The translations under genes and the position numbers were made by a program. The notes beneath the pieces are model-generated. The model had not been told where the DNA came from. It did no database searches and saw nothing but the letters and a program-made list of their open reading frames with translations. Positions 1 to 7,170 of a stretch of DNA of 64,000 nucleotides are shown piece by piece. Within the stretch, counting starts at the first letter, position 1, and every line of letters begins with the position of its first letter. Source of the stretch: Stieleria sedimenti (GTDB lineage Bacteria; Planctomycetota; Planctomycetia; Pirellulales; Pirellulaceae); NCBI RefSeq assembly GCF_025060895.1, contig NZ_JANZKV010000261.1, positions 1 through 64,000 on the forward strand. The letters are read 5' to 3'.

Positions 1-167
1 AAGCCTGCACACCAACACTCCTGCCCGCGGCATTCGATCCTGAGCTTTCGTCTCTCTCGATTTGCTTCGACCCCATCCGGGGTCGCTGAGGAGTTCGGTT
101 CGGAATCCCGGAGGTGTCGCTGCGCTTACCTCCGGCTACTTGCTGTCATCCCTCCGGGATCGTCCCC
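1..167. repeat. Intergenic edge with palindromic repeat
   Basis: No gene is seen here. Bases 105-114 (ATCCCGGAGG) and 151-160 (CCTCCGGGAT) are perfect 10-bp inverted arms around a stretch that itself pairs (AGGT/ACCT), so the segment can fold as a branched hairpin just beyond the stop codon of the next gene. Bases 1-14 are the reverse complement of 14 bases in the 60-bp direct repeat found after clpB, so the window starts inside another copy of that dispersed element. It may be a REP-like element, a transcription terminator, or both. Confidence 0.5.
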
Positions 168-1913
168 TCAACCGAACGGATCCGCTTGGGCCGCGCCGCC
201 GCCGAACGGATCATCGCTGGGAACTCCACCGCCACCGCCGAACGGATCGGCACCGCCGCTTGGCCCGCCGAAGGGGTCTTCCATCGTATCCGGTCCGCCG
301 AACGGATCCTGGTTGGGATTGACCGGCGACACGTTCTGTTGCAGTTTGGCTTCGAGTTCCAGCAACCGCTTTCGATGCTGCACGAGTCGCGCCACCGTCG
401 CTTCGATGTCGCGTCGCAGCGTTTGGACGAGCTTCAACTTCTCGGCGTCGGACCGTTGGATGCTGGCTGCGTTATCGGCGAAGCTTGCCGAGGATCCGTT
501 TGACCGGAACGTCGCCGCGCCCTGATCGGAGACCGACAATTCGAACGCTCCCTCGACTCCTTTGACTTTTCCGTCTGCCAACACGGCTGTGGTGACTCCG
601 TCGCCGTGTTCCCAATTTGTGATGGGAATCCCACGAACCTCCATCTCATCTTCAATCGGCTTGATGACGACGTACCAACCGGGCCGCAGCAGATCAAATC
701 GTATGTTTCTGCCATCGGTCGATGAAGGCAAACGCACGTGTTGATAGGCAGCCCGCTGGTCACGATGTTCGTTCAAGAACTTGGCCATCGTCGACCGCGA
801 GGTCACGGCCGAAGCGGGAGGTGTCGTCAGCGTTGGCGTGTCCCCGAAGGATTGGCGACGAAAGGTTTCGAGGTGGTAGCGGGGCGACGGTTGATCACCC
901 CATTCGGGCAGCGCGTCGTCACGCTTTTCCGGGGCGCGCAGAATCAACGATCGCAGGGGCGGAAAGTCAACGGTGATCGGCTCGGGCGACTTTCCGGAAA
1001 CCAAAACAATCGTGCTGGGACCGCCGCTGGTCAAAAGCTTGAACAACCGTTTCGTATTGACCTTCGATTGCTCCAATTCAAGGGAATGTCTTGGCACGAT
1101 CGCCACCCGAACCTCTCCCGGCGGGACCGAGATCACTTCGCCCAATTCGGCAGCCTGGTACCATCGAAACCGTGGACTGAATCGCCAGTCGTCGACATCA
1201 AGTTGTTTGCCCAACGTCTGTGACGGATTGAGTTCCTGTTTGTATTCTTGCAAGCTGGGATAGGCGAAGCCGTTTTGCCAACACGTCAGGACTTGGTACC
1301 GCGAGCTGTCGATGCCCGACGGCGGGGAGACGATGATCTTTCCCCCACTGCGCAGTGTGACCCTTGCTGAGAGCGTCGTACCCTTAGGGATGAAGCTGAA
1401 ACCCGATTGATGGACGGCCAATGCCGACACCGCATGCACGCCGACGCCGCGATTGCGTCTTCGGCTGTCCTTGTCCAGTTCAACAGTTCCGTCGTCCTCG
1501 GCGGTCAACAGTTCGCCCAGCGGCGAGGTCATCGGTTGCAGTGGCTTGCCGTCAAGAAACGCGAGGTGTGGAGCGGAAGCAGAATCTCCCGGTTGCATCT
1601 CTTCATATCCCATGTCCATGCTGTAACCCTCGTCCATGCCCATACCGGCTCCCATTCCCATGTCCATACCTTCGTCCATGCCATACTCGTCGGCGCCGCC
1701 TCCGCTGCCCATCATCATGTCGCCCATGTCGCTCATCATTTCCATTTCCATATCCATTCCTCCGTACCCCATCCCCGGATCTTGATAGGTGCGATAGAAC
1801 TTGGTGCCACCGGCCGGCTGATCGTCGGGTGTCACGAATGTGATGTCGACGGCGGCGGCGATTGGGGTCGCGAACAGGCAACAGAAGAAGATCAAGAGGG
1901 TCGTGCGATTCAT
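168..1913 (-). CDS. Secreted protein with Met-rich segment and DPFGG repeats
   Basis: Family not recognised. The start at 1913 is chosen because MNRTTLLIFFCCLFATPIAA is a good signal peptide; an upstream in-frame ATG at 1979 would only add a polar leader. The mature N-terminus is followed (about residues 45-110) by a stretch very rich in Met, Gly, Asp and Glu, with runs such as MDMEMEMMSDMGDMMMG. The middle (about 130-470) looks globular. A helical segment before the C-terminus (LRRDIEATVARLVQHRKRLLELEAKL) looks like a coiled coil. The last ~50 residues carry five DPFGG-type units. It is likely exported. It lies downstream of the ECF sigma/kinase pair on the same strand, 211 bp after the kinase stop, with an inverted repeat between, so co-transcription is uncertain. 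Met-rich tracts can bind copper(I), but nothing here proves this. Confidence 0.7.
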   Translation of the reverse strand: MNRTTLLIFFCCLFATPIAAAVDITFVTPDDQPAGGTKFYRTYQDPGMGYGGMDMEMEMMSDMGDMMMGSGGGADEYGMDEGMDMGMGAGMGMDEGYSMDMGYEEMQPGDSASAPHLAFLDGKPLQPMTSPLGELLTAEDDGTVELDKDSRRRNRGVGVHAVSALAVHQSGFSFIPKGTTLSARVTLRSGGKIIVSPPSGIDSSRYQVLTCWQNGFAYPSLQEYKQELNPSQTLGKQLDVDDWRFSPRFRWYQAAELGEVISVPPGEVRVAIVPRHSLELEQSKVNTKRLFKLLTSGGPSTIVLVSGKSPEPITVDFPPLRSLILRAPEKRDDALPEWGDQPSPRYHLETFRRQSFGDTPTLTTPPASAVTSRSTMAKFLNEHRDQRAAYQHVRLPSSTDGRNIRFDLLRPGWYVVIKPIEDEMEVRGIPITNWEHGDGVTTAVLADGKVKGVEGAFELSVSDQGAATFRSNGSSASFADNAASIQRSDAEKLKLVQTLRRDIEATVARLVQHRKRLLELEAKLQQNVSPVNPNQDPFGGPDTMEDPFGGPSGGADPFGGGGGVPSDDPFGGGAAQADPFG

Positions 1914-2000
1914 GAGTCGATTCCGTTGATAAGCGTATTCATTGGAGACGTTTCGATCGGGGAAATTCGATGGGTTCAAATCCCGGGCGGCTGCGTGGAG

Positions 2001-2089
2001 AGGCAGGAAAATTTTGGAGGTAGGAAAATTGGCTCAATGGCGTTGATAGTGCATTCCGAAATCTTCTTACCTCCAAAATCTTCTTACCT
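2001..2089. repeat. 30-bp inverted repeat in intergenic gap
   Basis: Arms 2001-2030 and 2060-2089 match at 25 of 30 positions when one is reverse-complemented, with a 29-nt loop. All five differences are transitions. The right arm itself contains a direct duplication of the unit AATCTTCTTACCT. It sits between the kinase gene and the Met-rich protein gene and could attenuate transcription or be a mobile REP-like element. Confidence 0.6.
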
Positions 2090-2123
2090 GTTTCCCGCAA
2101 CGACGAGGCCCACTGGCTGGCTC

Positions 2124-3707
2124 TCAAGGCGGATCAGGGAGTAGGGATTGCAGTTTGGATTCCCAACGCGGCAGCGTGGTTTGGTTCAACTGATCAAGTT
2201 CCGTTTGGAGTTGATCGAGATAGCGGTCGGTTTCATCCGCAATCGAATTCGATTGCGGCGGGACGGCGAATTCCGCCGTCTCCGTCGATTCAGACGAACC
2301 AGATTCCGTGGGTTGCACTGCTTGCGGTTGCACTGCTTGCGGTTGCACTGCTTGCGGTTGCACTGCTTGCGGTTGCACTGCTTGCGGTTGCACTGCTTGT
2401 GGGTTTAGTTGAGGCGTTGCGGTGCCGGAAACACCTCCGACTGCATCAAACATCATCCAGCCCGCTCCCGCGATCAGCAGTGTCGCCAAGCAAATTGCAA
2501 CGATCGACGTAGTGCGTTTCCGCTTTGTTTCGCTCACGGACAACTCCTTGGGAATCGGGGCGGACCCGCCTTCGGCGAGGTGTCGCTGGCAGGCTTCGAT
2601 CCACTGAGTCAGCTGTTCAGCCGACGGACGATCGGCGGGGACGTCGGCGTGAAGCTTGGCGATCAATCGATTCACCCAGTCGGGTAGGTTGCGGCAATGA
2701 TCGGCAAGATTGGGCAGCTGGGAATCGGCGATGCGACGAACGATCGCGTGCGTGTGCATGCCGGACATCGGCGGCTGGCCGACCAACATCGTCCACAGCA
2801 CCGTCCCCAACGAATAGATGTCGCCGGCCGGGCCGGCGCCGCAGCCGGAGGCTTGTTCGGGCGACAGATAAATCGGCGTGCCGGCAAATGTTCCTGTCGC
2901 GGTGCACGTCGCATCGGTTTGCACTTTGGCCAAGCCGAAATCCGACAACACCGCACGTTCGGTTCCGGCGTTCAACAGAATGTTGGCGGGTTTGACATCT
3001 CGGTGCACGACACCGCAGGCATGTGCCGCCGCCAGCGCGGACGCAACTTGACGTGTGATCCGTAGCGTTTCATCGAGCGGCATCGGACCCGAATCGCGAA
3101 TCCGCTGTTCCAAGGACTGCCCGGCCAAATACGGCATCACCAGATAGGGAACGTCGCGGTATCGATCGACGTGATAAATCGAGATCACGTTGGGATGCAC
3201 GACCGCGGCCGCCGAGCGGGCTTCGCGTTCAAGCGTCAGCAACGTCTCCGGGGATTGCCAGTACTGGGGCTGTGGAATTTTGATCGCGACGACACGATCC
3301 ATGTCGATGCTACGTGCCTTGAGCACGATTCCCATGCCGCCGCTGCCGACCACGCCCAAAATTTCGAATCGTCCCAGGCGACCGAGCGACCGTTCGTCTT
3401 CGGTGGGACCGAGCAGGGTTTGCACGAGCGAAACGATCGCCGGGCTGGATGATTCGCTACGCGACCGATCCGCACCGTCGGCATCGCCCACCTGCCAATC
3501 GTGACTGGTCAGCCCTGTCGATCGAAGCGCCTCGCGAGACTGACAGAGGAACGGATCGTCGGCCGACAAACGCGCCACCATGCCCTGGCACCGCTCGCAA
3601 ACATCCAGATGGCTCTGTAGTACCATTTCGTCCACGGCAACGTTGCCGCTGCCGGTCAGCCAATCTCGCCAGATGGCTTCCTCGGGGCAGCTCGCTTGAT
3701 CGGTCAT
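2124..3707 (-). CDS. Ser/Thr protein kinase with N-terminal ZAS-like zinc motif
   Basis: Membrane-anchored Hanks-type kinase. Residues 33-40 read HLDVCERC, the H-x3-C-x2-C signature of zinc-binding anti-sigma domains. The kinase domain starts near 112: glycine loop GSGGMG, ATP-binding Lys143 in VAIK, HRDVKPAN, DFG, APE-equivalent PIYLSPEQ. All catalytic residues are present, so it should be active. A single transmembrane helix lies at about 400-420, then six QAVQP repeats and a helical tail of ~60 residues predicted outside the cytoplasm. Its ATG overlaps the stop of the ECF sigma gene (ATGA), implying translational coupling and a sensor-regulator pair. Linkage of ECF factors to Ser/Thr kinases is a known planctomycete pattern. 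The signal sensed is unknown. Confidence 0.92.
   Translation of the reverse strand: MTDQASCPEEAIWRDWLTGSGNVAVDEMVLQSHLDVCERCQGMVARLSADDPFLCQSREALRSTGLTSHDWQVGDADGADRSRSESSSPAIVSLVQTLLGPTEDERSLGRLGRFEILGVVGSGGMGIVLKARSIDMDRVVAIKIPQPQYWQSPETLLTLEREARSAAAVVHPNVISIYHVDRYRDVPYLVMPYLAGQSLEQRIRDSGPMPLDETLRITRQVASALAAAHACGVVHRDVKPANILLNAGTERAVLSDFGLAKVQTDATCTATGTFAGTPIYLSPEQASGCGAGPAGDIYSLGTVLWTMLVGQPPMSGMHTHAIVRRIADSQLPNLADHCRNLPDWVNRLIAKLHADVPADRPSAEQLTQWIEACQRHLAEGGSAPIPKELSVSETKRKRTTSIVAICLATLLIAGAGWMMFDAVGGVSGTATPQLNPQAVQPQAVQPQAVQPQAVQPQAVQPQAVQPTESGSSESTETAEFAVPPQSNSIADETDRYLDQLQTELDQLNQTTLPRWESKLQSLLPDPP
2311..2400 (-). repeat. 15-bp minisatellite encoding six QAVQP units
   Basis: Six back-to-back copies of a 15-bp unit (GGTTGCACTGCTTGC on the plus strand, the last with one changed base) lie in frame within the kinase gene. 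They encode the Pro/Gln linker after the membrane helix. Near identity at DNA level points to recent slippage or expansion, so copy number may vary between strains without breaking the frame. Confidence 0.9.
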
Positions 3708-4345
3708 CGCGAGTCCTCCGTCAGACCGGCGTCTTCAAGTTGTTCGATCCGCGTCACGGCATCGCGCAGCCGACGGACAATCCGGCTGCGGATCGCATAG
3801 ACCGATCCGATCGAGCGGCCCGATTGCAGGGCGGCCTGTTCGATCGAAAGGCCGTCAACGTGGGTTTGCCAAAAGATTTCCCAATGCTCCGCATCGACCC
3901 GGGACTGGACGTTCCCGGCGGCGGTGACGAACAAATGCTGTTGGTGCTGTCGGTCCCACTCGATCCGCGACGCGTCATCAGCGTGTGCCCGTTGCGACAA
4001 CGAAATCTGGGCGCTGGTGCCTCCGGTGCCGCGTTTGGAGAGTTGGCGTGTGACCAAATTCAGCAAGGCGTTCTCGGCGATGCGTCGCAGCCAAGCTCGA
4101 AATCGTTGGGGACGGGAAGGGGTGTCTTGCTCGGCATGGCTGGACCACCGACTGGCGGCGCGAAACACCCGTGACATCACCTCGGCCACCAAGGTTTCGG
4201 CATCGTTGTGTTGCAACCCACGGCCCCTGGCGTAGCGATAAATCACAGGGCGATAGAGCGTATCGAAGCGGTTCCACGCCGCATCGTCTCGCGAATCCGC
4301 CAAACGCCGGACGAGTTTCGGTTCGGTATCAGGCCAAGGATGCAT
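3704..4345 (-). CDS. ECF-type RNA polymerase sigma factor
   Basis: Sigma-70 family member of 213 residues. The sigma-2-like region spans about 20-95 (WNRFDTLYRPVIYRYARGRG, then FRAWLRRIAENALLNLV). The sigma-4 helix-turn-helix spans about 145-195 (WQTHVDGLSIEQAALQSGRS followed by VYAIRSRIVRRLRD). There is no sigma-1 or sigma-3 region, as expected for ECF factors. The stop codon overlaps the start of the kinase gene, which carries an anti-sigma-like zinc motif, so the two gene products probably control each other. The type is that of planctomycete ECF groups linked to Ser/Thr kinases; the exact ECF group cannot be fixed by eye. Confidence 0.85.
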   Translation of the reverse strand: MHPWPDTEPKLVRRLADSRDDAAWNRFDTLYRPVIYRYARGRGLQHNDAETLVAEVMSRVFRAASRWSSHAEQDTPSRPQRFRAWLRRIAENALLNLVTRQLSKRGTGGTSAQISLSQRAHADDASRIEWDRQHQQHLFVTAAGNVQSRVDAEHWEIFWQTHVDGLSIEQAALQSGRSIGSVYAIRSRIVRRLRDAVTRIEQLEDAGLTEDSR

Positions 4346-4923
4346 TCAATCGATTCTCGCAGAACGGAGGAGATCGTGTGGGGGAACACGTAAAAGACCC
4401 GTCTGGGGATGAATTCTGACAAGAAATCTTTCCCGATGACGAGAATGTCGCATCTGCGTTGAGTCTGTCGGTGTGCGGCCTTCGCCGGGCGTCACGTCTT
4501 TGCTGCGCTGGACCATCCCCGGCGCGCGCTGAAGTGGCGCCTCGGTCGACAGCTGTCAATCTGGCATTGCCTGTCTGAGGCCCCAAAACCGCCTACCGGC
4601 GACGCTGCCAAAAAAGGTTTTTGCGGAGATTCGTTCGCTGCAAAGCTTGCTTTTTACGAGAAAAACGCCTCGCCCCACGTGGCAGACCGGCATTTCTCGC
4701 GTAACGACGCATCGACTGGCACGTCCTTTGCTTTTCGATTACACCGACGCCTCAGCAGGCGAAAACGACAGGCAGATCGGACGGCGGTCGCCTGAATTGA
4801 ACACCATCAACATTGACACGTTCAGCACAACCCAACGACGGCCCCCAAGCGTTCCTCTCAGAGATGGGAAACGCGATGGCCGAATCCACTCGAACAATCC
4901 ACCTTTCACGGAGATGAAGCGTT
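4346..4923. other. Divergent intergenic region between ECF sigma and dnaK genes
   Basis: A 578-bp non-coding stretch that must hold the promoters of the sigma/kinase genes (leftward) and dnaK (rightward). The only strong signal is a sigma-54 promoter at 4717-4732. There is no CIRCE inverted repeat. About 180 bases of leader separate the promoter from the dnaK start. The short palindrome GCAAAGCTTGC, about 70 bp upstream of the promoter, may or may not be an activator site. Confidence 0.6.
4717..4732 (+). promoter_or_regulatory. Sigma-54 (RpoN) promoter upstream of dnaK
   Basis: TGGCACG (4717-4723), four bases, then TTGCT (4728-4732) matches the sigma-54 consensus TGGCACG-N4-TTGCW at every position, and the base before it (C4716) fits the preceding pyrimidine. 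The invariant GG (4718-4719) and GC (4730-4731) are separated by exactly ten bases. A transcript would begin near 4743-4745. This implies that dnaK depends on an AAA+ activator. No rpoN or enhancer-binding protein gene lies in the window. Confidence 0.75.
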
Positions 4924-6861
4924 ATGGCTCAGGGCGAAAAAATCATCGGCATTGACCTCGGGACGACCAACAGTGTGGTCGCCATCATGGAAGGCAGTGA
5001 GCCGAAAGTCATTCCCAACGCCGAAGGCAACCGGCTGACGCCGAGTGTGGTCGCGTTTACCGACAAGAAGGAAACGATTGTCGGCGAACCCGCACGACGC
5101 CAAGCGGTCACCAACCCCAAACGCACCGTCTATTCGGCCAAGCGTTTTATGGGTCGACGCCATCACGAGGTCGAGTCGGAAGAAAAGATGGTCCCCTACG
5201 GTGTCACCGGGGCTGCCAACGAGTACGTCAAGATCGAAGTCGGCGACGAGACCTTCACGCCGCAGGAGATCTCGGCCAAGGTGCTCCGCAAGCTCAAGGA
5301 ATCTGCCGAGTCTTATCTCGGTCACAAGGTCAACAAGGCCGTGATCACGGTCCCCGCCTACTTCAACGACGCGCAGCGTCAAGCGACCAAGGACGCCGGC
5401 CAGATCGCCGGGCTGGAGGTCGCGCGGATCATCAACGAGCCGACCGCGGCCGCACTTGCTTATGGACTCGACAAAGCCAAGGACGAAAAGATCATCGTCT
5501 TTGACCTCGGTGGCGGTACCTTCGACGTTTCCGTTTTGGAAGTCGCCGACAGTGGTGACGAAGAAAACGAAAGTCGCGTCTTTCAGGTCATCAGCACCCA
5601 CGGAAACACCCACCTGGGCGGTGACGACTTTGACGAAGCGTTGATCAACTACGTTGCCGACGAATTCAAGAAAGAAAACGCGATCGACCTTCGCAACGAC
5701 CCGATGGCGTTGCAGCGTTTGCAAGAAGCGTGTGAAAAGGCCAAGAAGGAACTGTCGAGCCTTCCCGAGACCGACATCAATCTGCCCTTCATCACGATGG
5801 ACCAAGCCGGTCCGAAGCACTTGACGATGAAGATCACTCGCAGCAAGTTCGAAGAGCTGATCGATGATTTGGTCGAAAAATGTAAGAAACCCGTCTTGGA
5901 TGCCCTCAAGGACGCCGGGTTCTCACCGAGCGACATCGACGAGATCGTCCTGGTCGGAGGTAGCACGCGTGTTCCCAAGGTCCGCGAACTCGTCAAAAAG
6001 ATCTTCAACAAAGAGCCCCACCAGGGCGTCAACCCGGACGAAGTCGTCGCCATCGGTGCCGCGATCCAGGGCAGCGTGCTGGCCGGCGACCGGACCGACG
6101 TCCTGTTGCTCGACGTGGCGCCGCTGACCTTGGGAATCGAAACCGAAGGCGGCGTGATGACCCCGCTGGTCGAACGCAACACCACCGTCCCGGTCGAAAA
6201 GAAAAACGTCTTCAGCACCGCTGCGGACAATCAAACCGCCGTGACCGTTCGTGTTTTCCAAGGGGAACGCAAGATGGCCGCCAACAACCGGCTGCTCGGC
6301 GAGTTCAACCTCGACGACATTCCCGCGCAACCGCGCGGCGTGCCGCAGATCGAGGTCAAGTTCGATATCGACCAAAACGGCATCTTGAGCGTTTCGGCGA
6401 AGGAGCTAAAGACGGGCAAAGAAGCCAAGGTCGAAATCAAGGAAGCCGGCGCGCTGAGCGATGACGAGATCGAAAAGATGCGTCGCGATGCCGAGCAAAA
6501 CGCCGAAGAAGACCGTAAACAGTTCGAATTGGCCGAAGCCCGCAACAAGGCGAATCAGCAAGTTCACCAGCTCGAAAAAGAGATGACCGAACATGCCGAC
6601 AAGCTCTCCGACGGTGACAAAGAACCGCTCAACAAAGCGATCGAAAAAGTCAAAACGGCGTCGGGTACCGACGATGTGAATGCCATCAAGCAGGCGACCG
6701 AGGAGTTGGACGCCGCGGCCAAAGCGTTCAGCAAAGTCTTGTACGAGAAGACGGCCGCAGCCGGTGGCGACGCAGACGCCGCGGCCGCCGGTGCCGCCTC
6801 ACCCGCCGGCGACTCCGACGACGACGATGCCATCGACGCCGACTTCGAAGTCAAGAGCTAA
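4924..6861 (+). CDS. dnaK: Molecular chaperone DnaK (Hsp70)
   Basis: ATP-dependent chaperone, 645 residues, normal bacterial length. The N-terminal nucleotide-binding domain shows [17 protein letters not shown], the phosphate-2 loop [16 protein letters not shown] and the adenosine motif [13 protein letters not shown]. The linker [15 protein letters not shown] leads to the substrate-binding domain and helical lid. The tail ends [14 protein letters not shown], like the usual DnaK C-terminal EEVD-like acidic end. A GGAG ribosome site lies about 10 bases before the ATG. grpE and dnaJ are not adjacent; clpB follows on the same strand 309 bp later, beyond a terminator, so the two disaggregation partners are neighbours but probably separate units. 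Confidence 0.98.
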   Translation: MAQGEKIIGIDLGTTNSVVAIMEGSEPKVIPNAEGNRLTPSVVAFTDKKETIVGEPARRQAVTNPKRTVYSAKRFMGRRHHEVESEEKMVPYGVTGAANEYVKIEVGDETFTPQEISAKVLRKLKESAESYLGHKVNKAVITVPAYFNDAQRQATKDAGQIAGLEVARIINEPTAAALAYGLDKAKDEKIIVFDLGGGTFDVSVLEVADSGDEENESRVFQVISTHGNTHLGGDDFDEALINYVADEFKKENAIDLRNDPMALQRLQEACEKAKKELSSLPETDINLPFITMDQAGPKHLTMKITRSKFEELIDDLVEKCKKPVLDALKDAGFSPSDIDEIVLVGGSTRVPKVRELVKKIFNKEPHQGVNPDEVVAIGAAIQGSVLAGDRTDVLLLDVAPLTLGIETEGGVMTPLVERNTTVPVEKKNVFSTAADNQTAVTVRVFQGERKMAANNRLLGEFNLDDIPAQPRGVPQIEVKFDIDQNGILSVSAKELKTGKEAKVEIKEAGALSDDEIEKMRRDAEQNAEEDRKQFELAEARNKANQQVHQLEKEMTEHADKLSDGDKEPLNKAIEKVKTASGTDDVNAIKQATEELDAAAKAFSKVLYEKTAAAGGDADAAAAGAASPAGDSDDDDAIDADFEVKS

Positions 6862-6889
6862 ACGACGACAGGTTGTCTGAACGATCAAA

Positions 6890-6957
6890 CGCCACCGACC
6901 GGCACACCGCCGCTCGGTGGCGACGACAGACGGGTGTCATGTCGCCCGTCTTTTTTT
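6890..6957 (+). terminator. dnaK transcription terminator
   Basis: Two consecutive hairpins follow dnaK. The first has perfect 9-bp arms (6890-6898 with 6914-6922). The second pairs AGACGGG (6928-6934) with CCCGTCT (6945-6951) and is followed at once by a run of seven T residues (6951-6957), the classic Rho-independent form. It should separate dnaK from clpB transcription. Confidence 0.85.
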
Positions 6958-6984
6958 ACGCACCTACCCAACCCCATCACCACC

Positions 6985-7080
6985 AAACAGGGTGTTTTTT
7001 GTTAGCGGCAGGGCGCAAGCCCTCCGGTTTTTCACGGTGTTTTTGAAGCGCGACCGGACGGCACGCGCCGTTCCGCTAAC
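6985..7080. repeat. Dispersed palindromic repeat, copy A
   Basis: About 96 bp closely matching 39070-39181. It is bounded by perfect 8-bp inverted ends after a T-rich lead: GTTAGCGG (7001-7008) and CCGCTAAC (7073-7080). Two internal stems occur, AGGGC/GCCCT and ACGGC/GCCGT. The shape suggests a REP/MITE-like element able to fold into a cloverleaf. It occupies most of the dnaK-clpB gap. Confidence 0.75.
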
Positions 7081-7170
7081 TCAGTCAGTGCCAAGCCAGC
7101 CAACCGATCCACCGGCAAACCACAGCGGACCAACCAAGACGATTTCGTCACCCACGCAGGAGCATTCGCG

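Noticed and set aside
4906-5820. 304-codon open frame antisense to dnaK
   Set aside because: DnaK is certain and its codon bias explains the antisense frame.
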